Source of the DNA: Flavobacteriales bacterium
GTDB lineage: Bacteria; Bacteroidota; Bacteroidia; Flavobacteriales_E; Vicingaceae
Assembly: GCA_020635825.1 (NCBI GenBank)
Contig: JACJZA010000008.1
Location: 186,001 to 250,000, forward strand
Reading direction: 5' to 3'
Length of the DNA stretch: 64,000 bases
Shown here piece by piece: positions 8,358 through 16,065 of the stretch (its first letter is position 1; every line of letters starts with the position of its first letter). The notes beneath the pieces are model-generated. The model was not told the DNA's origin, did no database searches, and was given only the letters and a program-made list of their open reading frames with translations. The translations under genes were made by a program, and so were the position numbers.

Positions 8358-9329
8358 TCAACAGGACAACACTTCGGCTAATTTCAATAAATCCATGTTA
8401 ATGGTTTGGTTGTGTTTGATGGCTTGTTCGAAAGAAGTAAACTTAATTTCTTTGTTTACCACGCCCACCATTAAGTTGGTTTTTCCTTCTATTAATGCAT
8501 TAACAGCAGCATTTCCTAATCTGCTTGCTAATACTCTATCAAGAGCAGAAGGGCTTCCGCCGCGTTGTATGTGACCAAGTACAGTCACTCTGGTATCATA
8601 ATTAGGACAGTGTTTTTTTACTTCTTCTGCAATTTGATAAGCACCACCTTTATCGTCACCTTCGGCAACAATAACAATCATACTTTGTTTATGGTTTTTG
8701 GTACCACTTTCTAGTTTTGCAATTAGTTCATTAATATAAGTAGGCGTTTCAGGAACTAAAATAGCTTCAGCTCCCACACCAATTCCACTTCTTAAAGCAA
8801 TAAAACCGGCATCTCTACCCATTACTTCTACTAAAAACAAGCGATTATGAGAACTTGCTGTATCTCTAATTTTATCTACTGCTTCAATTACTGTATTTAA
8901 AGCAGTATCATAACCTATGGTATAGTCCGTTCCGAACAAATCATTATCAATGGTTCCCGGAATGCCAATAAATGGAATTTGATGTTCTTTATTGAAAATG
9001 TTGGCTCCGGTAAAAGTTCCATCACCTCCTATGGCTACAATTCCATCTAGATTATGTTTTAAAATATTTTCATAAGCTTTTTGTCTTCCTTCAACTAAAT
9101 GAAATTCCTTACATCTAGCACTTCTTAAAAATGTTCCCCCTCGCTGTATAATGTTACTAACATCCTTCGACTCAAGAGCTTTGATGTTACCTTCAATCAA
9201 GCCTCTATATCCTTCATAAATACCATAAGGTTGAATGTTGTTATAAATACATGTTCTCACTACAGCTCTTACCGCTGCATTCATTCCTGGTGAATCTCCT
9301 CCGGAAGTAAATACGCCTATTTTTTTCAT
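8358..9329 (-). CDS. pfkA: ATP-dependent 6-phosphofructokinase
   Basis: The enzyme phosphorylates fructose 6-phosphate to fructose 1,6-bisphosphate in cytoplasmic glycolysis. The 323 residues match the bacterial ATP-PFK length. Visible motifs are the nucleotide loop TSGGDSPG (8-15), GGDGT (101-105, with the Gly typical of ATP rather than PPi enzymes), catalytic TIDND (126-130), substrate-binding MGRDAG (170-175) and GHIQRGG near residue 250. It begins 7 bp after a small conserved gene and probably shares a transcript with it and the upstream RNA methyltransferase gene. Allosteric behaviour cannot be judged. Confidence 0.97.
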   Translation of the reverse strand: MKKIGVFTSGGDSPGMNAAVRAVVRTCIYNNIQPYGIYEGYRGLIEGNIKALESKDVSNIIQRGGTFLRSARCKEFHLVEGRQKAYENILKHNLDGIVAIGGDGTFTGANIFNKEHQIPFIGIPGTIDNDLFGTDYTIGYDTALNTVIEAVDKIRDTASSHNRLFLVEVMGRDAGFIALRSGIGVGAEAILVPETPTYINELIAKLESGTKNHKQSMIVIVAEGDDKGGAYQIAEEVKKHCPNYDTRVTVLGHIQRGGSPSALDRVLASRLGNAAVNALIEGKTNLMVGVVNKEIKFTSFEQAIKHNQTINMDLLKLAEVLSC

Positions 9330-9336
9330 AGTATTA

Positions 9337-9723
9337 TTAATTCGAACTATTTAACTGATCAATTCTGTTTTGTCTTTCCCAAGAAAAATCAGAATCATTT
9401 TTGGCTAAATAATTTAATACTTCTAAAGTACAATTTTTAAGTGGCTTGTTTAAAGGATTTAGTAAATATTTATGATAAAGAAGCTCTTCAATCAACTTTA
9501 TTTGCACTATTTCAAATTGATGTTTTTCTATTAATGTTGAAAGAAAATTATGAGCGTTATTTTCTACTAATTCATTGAGATTAATATTTAAAAAATTGTG
9601 ACCAAACTCATCTAATTTTTCCTCCGCATTTTCGGGTTCTTGTCTTTGTTTGAGTTGTAGAACGGCTGCAAGAACCTTAGCCAATTCGTCAAAATATCGT
9701 TGAATGTAATCTTTTCTAATCAT
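9337..9723 (-). CDS. Small conserved helical protein (DUF6483-like)
   Basis: The 128-residue soluble, mostly helical protein starts MIRKDYIQRYFDELAKVLAAV. That opening resembles the short DUF6483 family of unknown function, but this is recall from pattern, not a search. No signal peptide or membrane segment is seen. Its start overlaps the 3' end of the RNA methyltransferase gene by 8 bp and it ends 7 bp before pfkA, so it is clearly part of the operon. No function is proposed. Confidence 0.75.
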   Translation of the reverse strand: MIRKDYIQRYFDELAKVLAAVLQLKQRQEPENAEEKLDEFGHNFLNINLNELVENNAHNFLSTLIEKHQFEIVQIKLIEELLYHKYLLNPLNKPLKNCTLEVLNYLAKNDSDFSWERQNRIDQLNSSN

Positions 9724-10885
9724 TTTGTAGTTTGTGAATTTTCTTTGTTCCTTGATACATTTCGTATTTCATTAACTTACATTCTAAACTACCATTAAAA
9801 AGTTTTATTTTTTGAGAAGGTTTTAAACCAACATTTTTAAGTGCTTCTTCATTTGAGCTGATTATCCATGCATTCCATCCACTGTATTGTGTTTTTAGGG
9901 TATCGCCAAAAGCTTTGTATAAATCATCTACTTTTTCACCAATTCTTTCGCCATAAGGAGGGTTAGAAACAATCACACCTTTTTCAAATGGAGCTTTAAA
10001 ATCTTGAAAATCTTTTTTGTGAAGCTCAATTTTATCAGTCAACCCTGCAGCTTTTATGTTTGCTCTGCACATTCCCATTACCCTTCCATCTATATCTACA
10101 CCAATTATCTTTTTATCAAAATCAATTTGTTGTTCTATGGCTTCATCTTTTAATTTTTCAAATAAATCTTTATCAAAATTCTTCCAATTAAAAAAACCAA
10201 ACTCCTCTCTTTTAAGATTAGGAGCAATGTTATATGCTATCATGGTTGCTTCAATCAATAAAGTTCCTGAACCACAAAAAAGGTCTAAAAAAGTCGATTT
10301 TTTATCCCAACCGCTCAACAGAATTAAACCTGCGGCTAAATCTTCTTTGATGGGCGCTATGCTTCTACTATCTCTATAACCTCTCTTAAACAATGGGTCT
10401 CCGGATGCATCTAAACTTATGGTGCATTGGTTGTTTTGGTCAATATGCAGGTTGATTCTAATATTAGGGTTATCGGTACTTACATCTGGTCTTTTTCCAA
10501 ATTTGTCTCTAAATCTATCTACAATGGCATCTTTGGTTTTAAAGGCTGCATATTTTGTGTGATTAAATAACTTAGAAAAAACAGTAGAGTCGATAGCAAA
10601 TGTTTGATTGATATCAAAAATATCTTCCCATAGCATATTTTTTACCTTGTGGTATAAATCATCTTGGTTTTTAATGTGGAATTGACGAATAGGAACAACA
10701 ATTCTATTGGCTGTTCTTAGCCATAAATTACATTGATATAATAGTGTTTTATCACCATGAAATGTTACGACTCTATTTCCTATTTCTAATTCTGTAACGC
10801 CCAAGTCCTTTAGTTCTTGAGCTAAAATATTTTCTAAACCAAAACTGGTTTTAACGGTTATTTGGAATTTGTTTTCTCCTTGCAT
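9716..10885 (-). CDS. THUMP-domain class I RNA methyltransferase (RlmL N-terminal/YpsC type)
   Basis: The 389-residue product has an N-terminal THUMP-type RNA-binding part (about 45-165) and a Rossmann methyltransferase part with the SAM loop DLFCGSGTLLIEA (about 200-212) and the catalytic NPPYGER motif (about 310-316). That motif is typical of N2-guanine methyltransferases acting on rRNA or tRNA. The length matches the single-domain relatives of E. coli RlmL, which makes m2G2445 in 23S rRNA; the target here is inferred. It is first in the minus-strand run to priA. A perfect TAnnTTTG element ends 4 nt before the ATG. Confidence 0.9.
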   Translation of the reverse strand: MQGENKFQITVKTSFGLENILAQELKDLGVTELEIGNRVVTFHGDKTLLYQCNLWLRTANRIVVPIRQFHIKNQDDLYHKVKNMLWEDIFDINQTFAIDSTVFSKLFNHTKYAAFKTKDAIVDRFRDKFGKRPDVSTDNPNIRINLHIDQNNQCTISLDASGDPLFKRGYRDSRSIAPIKEDLAAGLILLSGWDKKSTFLDLFCGSGTLLIEATMIAYNIAPNLKREEFGFFNWKNFDKDLFEKLKDEAIEQQIDFDKKIIGVDIDGRVMGMCRANIKAAGLTDKIELHKKDFQDFKAPFEKGVIVSNPPYGERIGEKVDDLYKAFGDTLKTQYSGWNAWIISSNEEALKNVGLKPSQKIKLFNGSLECKLMKYEMYQGTKKIHKLQND

Positions 10886-10889
10886 AACT

Positions 10890-10897
10890 CAAAAGTA
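10890..10897 (-). promoter_or_regulatory. Putative -7 promoter element of the RNA methyltransferase operon (possibly leaderless)
   Basis: TACTTTTG on the minus strand fits the Bacteroidota consensus TAnnTTTG exactly. Only 4 nt separate it from the ATG at 10885, so transcription would start at or next to the start codon. No clear -33 TTG is seen at the usual distance. Confidence 0.5.
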
Positions 10898-10974
10898 CCA
10901 TTTAACCAAAAATTGATAGTATAAAATCGTATAAATAAATATAAATCAATTTAAAAAAGTATTAAAATTGTTTA

Positions 10975-11541
10975 ATGAATTTACCACCCAACAATCAACT
11001 TAGTGACGAACAATTGATTGACATCATTGTGAAAGAAAATAGAGCTGATTTATTCAGTGAGCTCTATAAAAAATATCAGTTGGTGGTGTTTAAAAAATGC
11101 TTGAATATAACTAAAAATAGGGATGAAGCTCAAGAATTAACACAAGACATTTTATGTAAGGTTTTTGATAAACTTCATACATTTAAAAATCAATCTACTT
11201 TTGTTACTTGGCTCTTTGCTATAGTTTATCACGAATGTATTAACCATGTAAGAAGTTTAAAAAAAATTACTCATCAAATTATTGAGGTACAAATTTCTGA
11301 AGAGGATGAAGAAGAATTGGAAGAGATGGAATTGGAAGATTTAAAAGTGAGTCGATTAGACGAAGTATTAAATTTATTACATCCCATAGATAAGGCTATT
11401 TTATTGATGAAATACCAGGAAGGATTTAAATTGAAACAAATTCAAACGGTGTTAAATATTTCAGAAAGTTCTACCAAGATGAAGCTAAAAAGAGCCAAAC
11501 TAAAAGCTCTTAAAATTTATCAAAAAAAATATTCAAAATAG
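10975..11541 (+). CDS. ECF-type RNA polymerase sigma factor
   Basis: The 188-residue product has sigma region 2 (about 22-92: LFSELYKKYQLVVFKKCL, then DEAQELTQDI and TFVTWLFAI) and region 4 (about 130-185: LHPIDKAILLMKYQEGFKLKQIQ and a helix-turn-helix ending in KLKRAK). An acidic linker (EEDEEELEEMELED) joins them. No anti-sigma factor with a recognisable zinc or FecR domain is next to it. The adjacent product is a 39-residue membrane peptide, which might serve as a membrane tether, but that is speculation. Confidence 0.93.
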   Translation: MNLPPNNQLSDEQLIDIIVKENRADLFSELYKKYQLVVFKKCLNITKNRDEAQELTQDILCKVFDKLHTFKNQSTFVTWLFAIVYHECINHVRSLKKITHQIIEVQISEEDEEELEEMELEDLKVSRLDEVLNLLHPIDKAILLMKYQEGFKLKQIQTVLNISESSTKMKLKRAKLKALKIYQKKYSK

Positions 11542-11590
11542 TTGTAAAAATTATGTGACTTTTTTTCTTTTTCTCGTCTAAAGTTGAAAA

Positions 11591-11710
11591 ATGAAAAATA
11601 TGTTTACACATTTAAAAAATATAATGTTTAGCAGATACGGAATTGCTCTGCTTTTAACCGCTATTTTAGCTGTATTTGTAATCATTTTTAAAACCATTTT
11701 AAGCAAATGA
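11591..11710 (+). CDS. 39-residue single-span membrane peptide
   Basis: This ATG-to-TGA frame of 40 codons encodes a basic, Met-rich N-terminus (MKNMFTHLKNIMFSRYG), one strong hydrophobic helix of ~19 residues (IALLLTAILAVFVIIF) and a short KTILSK tail. The stop overlaps the start of the SET-domain gene as ATGA, a typical sign of translational coupling, and the ECF sigma gene ends 49 bp upstream. The composition (basic end, then helix) predicts an inner-membrane peptide. No family is recognised. Confidence 0.6.
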   Translation: MKNMFTHLKNIMFSRYGIALLLTAILAVFVIIFKTILSK

Positions 11711-12354
11711 TACATCCCAATACAGAAGTAAAAATGGTGAACCCACAAATCGGATTAGGGGTTTTTGCCACCAAGTTTATTCCTAAAGGAACAATTTTGT
11801 ATGTGGTGGATGACATGGAGCTGATATATCCAAAAGATCATGAGATGTTAAGAAGCGAAAAATATCGTCCACACATTGAAAAATTCTCTTATACGGATCA
11901 ACATGGGAACAGAATTGTAAGTTGGGATTATGCTAAATACATTAATCATTATTGTGATTTTAATTCTATAAGTACCGGATATGGTTTTGAAATTGCCATT
12001 AGAGATATTGAAGCAGGAGAGCAAATTACTGATGATTATGGTGCCTTAAACATAGAAAGAGAAATGGAGTGCGGTTGTGGAAAATCAAATTGTAGGAAAG
12101 TAATTCGACCTAATGATGTGGTTACTTATGCCAAAGAATGGGATGAAGTGATAATACCTGCACTTAAAAAAATTCATGAAAATGAACAACCCTTATTAAA
12201 TTATGTTGATGATGAAACAAAAGGTAAATTAGATTATTTTTTAAAAAATAATTCAGGATACCTTTCAATTAAAGAATTGTTTTACAACAGAGAATTAGAA
12301 CATAAAAACTATTCCTTGAACGGAGTTGCTCAATCAATAAAAAAGACCTTGTAA
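11707..12354 (+). CDS. SET-domain lysine methyltransferase-like protein
   Basis: The 215-residue product carries a complete small SET domain: a GLGVFA strand (16-21), the pseudoknot motif NHYCDFN (80-86), ITDDYG (107-112) and a post-SET zinc cluster CGCGKSNC (122-129). SET enzymes transfer a methyl group from SAM to protein lysines. Bacterial examples exist, but most substrates are unknown. The C-terminal ~80 residues look helical and are unassigned. It overlaps the upstream membrane peptide by 4 nt and ends inside a terminator hairpin. Catalytic competence is plausible, since the Asn-His and Tyr residues are present. Confidence 0.88.
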   Translation: MIHPNTEVKMVNPQIGLGVFATKFIPKGTILYVVDDMELIYPKDHEMLRSEKYRPHIEKFSYTDQHGNRIVSWDYAKYINHYCDFNSISTGYGFEIAIRDIEAGEQITDDYGALNIEREMECGCGKSNCRKVIRPNDVVTYAKEWDEVIIPALKKIHENEQPLLNYVDDETKGKLDYFLKNNSGYLSIKELFYNRELEHKNYSLNGVAQSIKKTL

Positions 12355-12370
12355 AAATAAGGTCTTTTTT
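12339..12370. terminator. Bidirectional intrinsic terminator between SET gene and tRNA-Pro
   Basis: AAAAAAGACCTT pairs with AAGGTCTTTTTT across an 8-nt loop. The 5' arm overlaps the last codons of the SET gene. It can also terminate the minus-strand tRNA-Pro transcript. Confidence 0.85.
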
Positions 12371-12374
12371 ATTG

Positions 12375-12449
12375 TCGGGGTGACTGGATTCGAACCAGCG
12401 ACCACACGCCCCCCAGACGTGTACTCTAACCGGGCTGAGCTACACCCCG
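12375..12449 (-). tRNA. tRNA-Pro (anticodon GGG)
   Basis: The 75-nt cloverleaf has acceptor CGGGGTG/CACCCCG, T-loop TTCGAAT, anticodon stem CACGT/GCGTG and loop CTGGGGG, placing GGG at 34-36. The discriminator is A and CCA is not encoded. It stands alone, tail to tail with the SET gene. Confidence 0.93.
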
Positions 12450-12538
12450 AACATTTTCGAGTGCAATTGTAATTATTTTTGTTGAAAAAAGGGTCAATTG
12501 GTTAATAAATCCAATAAAAATATCCTTTCTTTTTTGGG

Positions 12539-12546
12539 TAATTTTG
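12539..12546 (+). promoter_or_regulatory. Putative -7 element for trxB
   Basis: TAATTTTG matches TAnnTTTG, 31 nt before the trxB start. No convincing -33 TTG is present at the expected spacing. Confidence 0.4.
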
Positions 12547-12577
12547 AACTTCAAAAATGATCTAAAAGAGAATTATT

Positions 12578-13528
12578 ATGTCAGAAGAAATTGAAAAAGT
12601 AAAATGTTTAATTATAGGTTCTGGTCCTGCAGGTTATACAGCAGCTATTTATGCTGCCAGAGCTAATATGAAACCGGTTATGTATCAAGGGATGCAACCT
12701 GGAGGGCAATTAACCACCACTAACGAAGTGGAGAATTTTCCAGGATATCCCGAAGGAATTACCGGGCCTGAAATGATGATGGAATTAGAAGCACAAGCAA
12801 AAAGATTTGATACAGATGTGAGAAGTGGTTGGGTTACAAAAGTTGATTTTTCAGGACCAGTTCATAAAGTTTGGATTGAAGACAAAAAAGAAATTCATGC
12901 TGATACAGTTATAATTTCAACTGGTGCTTCAGCAAAATACTTAGGATTGGAATCTGAACAAAAATACTTAAAAGCGGGTGGAGGAGTTTCTGCTTGTGCC
13001 GTTTGTGATGGGTTTTTCTACAGAGGACAAGAAACTGTAATAGTAGGTGCAGGGGATTCAGCTTGTGAAGAAGCACATTATTTATCTAACATATGTACTA
13101 AAGTTACTATGTTGGTTCGTAAAGATGAATTTAGAGCGTCAAAAATAATGGCTGAAAGAGTTAAAAATACTCCGAATATTGAAATTTTGTTTAATACAGA
13201 AACTGATGAAGTTTTAGGTGAAAACGATTTAGTAACGGGTGTTAGAGTAAAAAATAACGTAACCGGAGATACCAAAGAAATTCCTTGTACAGGATTTTTT
13301 GTGGCGATTGGTCACAAACCCAATACTGATATTTTTAAACCTTATATTGACATGGATGAAGTAGGCTACATTAAAAATGTTCCCGGTAGATCTTTGACCA
13401 ATGTAGAGGGTGTTTTTGTTTGTGGAGATGCGGCAGATAAAACCTATCGTCAAGCAATTACTGCTGCAGGAACAGGCTGTATGGCTGCTCTTGATGCAGA
13501 AAGATATTTAGCTGCAAAAGGACATTAA
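12578..13528 (+). CDS. trxB: Thioredoxin-disulfide reductase
   Basis: This NADPH- and FAD-dependent enzyme keeps cytoplasmic thioredoxin reduced. The 316 residues show the FAD-binding GSGPAGYTAAIYAARA motif near the N-terminus, the redox pair Cys140-Ala-Val-Cys143, the NADPH-binding GAGDSACEEA motif and the C-terminal FAD motif GVFVCGDAAD. It is a single-gene transcript bounded by its own terminator. Length and motifs are standard for the low-molecular-weight family. Confidence 0.97.
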   Translation: MSEEIEKVKCLIIGSGPAGYTAAIYAARANMKPVMYQGMQPGGQLTTTNEVENFPGYPEGITGPEMMMELEAQAKRFDTDVRSGWVTKVDFSGPVHKVWIEDKKEIHADTVIISTGASAKYLGLESEQKYLKAGGGVSACAVCDGFFYRGQETVIVGAGDSACEEAHYLSNICTKVTMLVRKDEFRASKIMAERVKNTPNIEILFNTETDEVLGENDLVTGVRVKNNVTGDTKEIPCTGFFVAIGHKPNTDIFKPYIDMDEVGYIKNVPGRSLTNVEGVFVCGDAADKTYRQAITAAGTGCMAALDAERYLAAKGH

Positions 13529-13540
13529 TTTAAATATTTA

Positions 13541-13566
13541 AATCCCGCTTGTTGCGGGATTTTTTA
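13541..13566 (+). terminator. Intrinsic terminator of trxB
   Basis: AATCCCGC and GCGGGATT pair across a 5-nt loop and are followed by a T-tract. Confidence 0.9.
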
Positions 13567-13620
13567 TTTTTATCTTTAACAACTCATTAAAATTATTAAT
13601 TACAAAAACTAGAATATATT

Positions 13621-14508
13621 ATGGAAAAAGTTGCAGTTATTGGAGCCGGAACAATGGGGAATGGAATTGCGCACACATTTGCACAAAGTGGATATAAAGT
13701 TAATTTAATTGATATCTCACAACAATCTTTAGATAGAGCCTTAGCGACCATCTCTAAAAACTTAGATAGAATGGTAGCAAAAGAAAAAATTACTGAAGCA
13801 GATAAAGCTAACACTTTAGCCAATATTACTACTTATACTGATACTATTCCAGGAGTAGAAGGAGTTGAATTAGTAGTTGAAGCTGCAACTGAAAACGTTG
13901 ATTTGAAATTAAAAATATTTAAAGCTTTAAGTGATGCAACACATGATAATGTTATTCTAGCAACTAATACATCATCTATTTCGATCACTCAAATTGCTGC
14001 TGTTACTAATCGACCAGAAAAAGTAATTGGAATGCACTTTATGAATCCTGTTCCAGTAATGAAGTTAGTTGAAATTATCAGAGGTTATTCAACTTCTGAT
14101 GAAACTACAAAACTGATTATGGAAACATCAAAAAATCTTGGTAAAGTTCCTGTAGAAGTAAACGATTATCCTGGTTTTGTAGCAAACAGAATTTTAATGC
14201 CTATGATTAATGAAGCAATTATTACTTTGTTTGAAGGTGTTGCCGGAGTAGAAGAGATTGATACTGTAATGAAATTAGGTATGGCTCATCCAATGGGACC
14301 ATTACAATTAGCCGATTTTATTGGCTTAGATGTTTGTTTATCTATTCTAAATGTATTGCATGATGGATTTGGAAATCCAAAATATGCTCCTTGTCCTTTG
14401 TTGGTAAATATGGTAACTGCTGGTAAGCTCGGAGTGAAATCAGGCGAAGGATTTTACTCTTGGACTCATGGTACGAAAGATTTAATTGTTTCCAATCAGT
14501 TTAAATAA
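13621..14508 (+). CDS. hbd: 3-hydroxybutyryl-CoA dehydrogenase
   Basis: The enzyme interconverts 3-hydroxyacyl-CoA (usually hydroxybutyryl-CoA) and acetoacetyl-CoA with NAD(P)H. The 295 residues contain the dinucleotide-binding GAGTMGNGIA (8-17), the catalytic region NTSSISIT with the following GMHFMNPVPVMKLVE (catalytic His in the HFMNP motif), and the C-terminal dimerisation domain with GFVANRILMPMINEA. It is a lone cistron with its own terminator. No crotonase or thiolase gene is adjacent, so beta-oxidation or butyrate metabolism cannot be told apart here. Confidence 0.93.
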   Translation: MEKVAVIGAGTMGNGIAHTFAQSGYKVNLIDISQQSLDRALATISKNLDRMVAKEKITEADKANTLANITTYTDTIPGVEGVELVVEAATENVDLKLKIFKALSDATHDNVILATNTSSISITQIAAVTNRPEKVIGMHFMNPVPVMKLVEIIRGYSTSDETTKLIMETSKNLGKVPVEVNDYPGFVANRILMPMINEAIITLFEGVAGVEEIDTVMKLGMAHPMGPLQLADFIGLDVCLSILNVLHDGFGNPKYAPCPLLVNMVTAGKLGVKSGEGFYSWTHGTKDLIVSNQFK

Positions 14509-14523
14509 AAAATTAAATATAGA

Positions 14524-14552
14524 GATGCCGGATTTATTCCGGCATTTTTTTT
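14524..14552 (+). terminator. Intrinsic terminator of hbd
   Basis: GATGCCGGA and TTCCGGCAT form a stem with a 4-nt loop and are followed by eight T residues. Confidence 0.9.
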
Positions 14553-14612
14553 ACTACTCAACTCAACATTTATTCTACATTTATCGTTTACTCAACTAAA
14601 GGTTGGTTTACC

Positions 14613-14620
14613 TATATTTG
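14613..14620 (+). promoter_or_regulatory. Putative -7 element for the lptF-GT-dapD operon
   Basis: TATATTTG fits TAnnTTTG and lies 17 nt before the GTG start, giving a very short leader. The -33 region is weak. Confidence 0.45.
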
Positions 14621-14637
14621 CGCTATAGTAACACAGG

Positions 14638-16062
14638 GTGAAGAAAGCTTCTAAGTTTATATTAAAATCGTTTATTGGGCCATTTATCATGACCTTTTTT
14701 ATTGCATTGTTTGTATTGCTAATGCAGTTTATTTGGTTGTATATAGATGATATGTTAGGTAAAGGATTGGAGTGGTATACCATCGCTGAATTGCTCATTT
14801 TTGCTTCAGCGAACTTGGTTCCCTTAGCATTACCACTGTCAATATTGTTGGCCTCCTTAATGACTTTTGGAAATCTTGGTGAACATTTTGAATTAGTTTC
14901 ATTTAAAGCAGCTGGTATTTCTTTACAAAAAGTGATGCAACCCTTAATTATAATGGTTACGATTATTAGTATTTGTGCTTTCTTTTTTGCAAACAATGTT
15001 ATTCCTGTTGCAAACCTGAAATTTTATTCCTTATTGCATGATATACGTTCTCAAAAACCTGCATTTAATATTTTGCCTGATGTTTTTTACAACGAAATAG
15101 ATGGATATGTAATTCGAGTAAAAAAGAAAATTCCTAGAGAAGATGGAGATTTATTAAAAGATGTGATGATTTATGATCATGTCGAAAATCAAGGGAATAG
15201 ACATTTAACAGTTGCGGATTCTGCCATTATGAAGATATCTGATGATAAAACTTATTTCTCTATTCGACTATTTCATGGAATTGATTATCAAGAGAAATAT
15301 GAAGGCAGGAGAGATAAAGTTTATCCTCTTTCAAGGTTTGCATTTAAAGAGTACGAGATGCGAATTGATATGTCAGGGTTTAAATTAAATAGAACTGACG
15401 AGGAATTGTTTAAGGAAGATTATCGTATGTTAAATTTAGAGCAACTTTCTAATAAAACAGACACACTAACCAAATATTATGAAATAAGAACAGAAGAATT
15501 TTTTAATACCATTTCAAAAAACTATTTAAAAAAAGATACTCTTTTAAGAGTAGATAATAATGTAAATTATGTTGAGTATAAGTCAATTGGTGAATTGATA
15601 AAATCTCTTAAAAAAGAAAATATAAATCAAGCATATAATCTAGCACTCAATAATGCAAGAACAAATAAGGGAAGGGCATCAGCTGCTATGGTGGAGATGG
15701 ATTACCAGCAAGAAAGTTTGTTAAATATAGAGGTAGAATGGCATCGAAAGTTTACATTTTCCATTGCTTGTATCATTATGTTTTTTATAGGAGCTCCATT
15801 GGGAGCTATTGTTAGAAAAGGAGGTTTAGGAATGCCTGTTGTTATTTCTGTTATTTTCTTTTTATTGTTTTGGATATTGTCTATTTCTGGTGAAAAAATG
15901 GCAAAAGAAATGGTAATAGAACCTTATCAAGGAATGTGGTTGGCAACAGCAGTTTTATTTCCCTTGGGAATTTTCTTTACTTATAAAGCTACCACAGATT
16001 CAGCGATGTTTAATATAGAATCGTATTTTGGCTTCATTAAAAAACTATTCAAAAAGAAATAA
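14638..16062 (+). CDS. LptF/LptG-family lipopolysaccharide export permease
   Basis: This inner-membrane permease belongs to the Lpt ABC exporter, which extracts lipopolysaccharide from the membrane. The 474 residues show the family layout: three N-terminal membrane helices (about 10-125), a long periplasmic beta-rich domain (about 130-370) and three C-terminal helices (about 370-455). The start is a GTG at 14638, giving the expected KKASKFILKSFIGPF opening. It heads a run of envelope-sugar genes (two GT4, GT9), which fits LPS biogenesis. Whether it is LptF or LptG cannot be settled by reading. Confidence 0.9.
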   Translation: MKKASKFILKSFIGPFIMTFFIALFVLLMQFIWLYIDDMLGKGLEWYTIAELLIFASANLVPLALPLSILLASLMTFGNLGEHFELVSFKAAGISLQKVMQPLIIMVTIISICAFFFANNVIPVANLKFYSLLHDIRSQKPAFNILPDVFYNEIDGYVIRVKKKIPREDGDLLKDVMIYDHVENQGNRHLTVADSAIMKISDDKTYFSIRLFHGIDYQEKYEGRRDKVYPLSRFAFKEYEMRIDMSGFKLNRTDEELFKEDYRMLNLEQLSNKTDTLTKYYEIRTEEFFNTISKNYLKKDTLLRVDNNVNYVEYKSIGELIKSLKKENINQAYNLALNNARTNKGRASAAMVEMDYQQESLLNIEVEWHRKFTFSIACIIMFFIGAPLGAIVRKGGLGMPVVISVIFFLLFWILSISGEKMAKEMVIEPYQGMWLATAVLFPLGIFFTYKATTDSAMFNIESYFGFIKKLFKKK

Positions 16063-16065
16063 TCA

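Noticed and set aside
14592..14996. 134-codon minus-strand frame opposite lptF
   Set aside because: It is antisense to the conserved membrane segment of lptF and covers its promoter.
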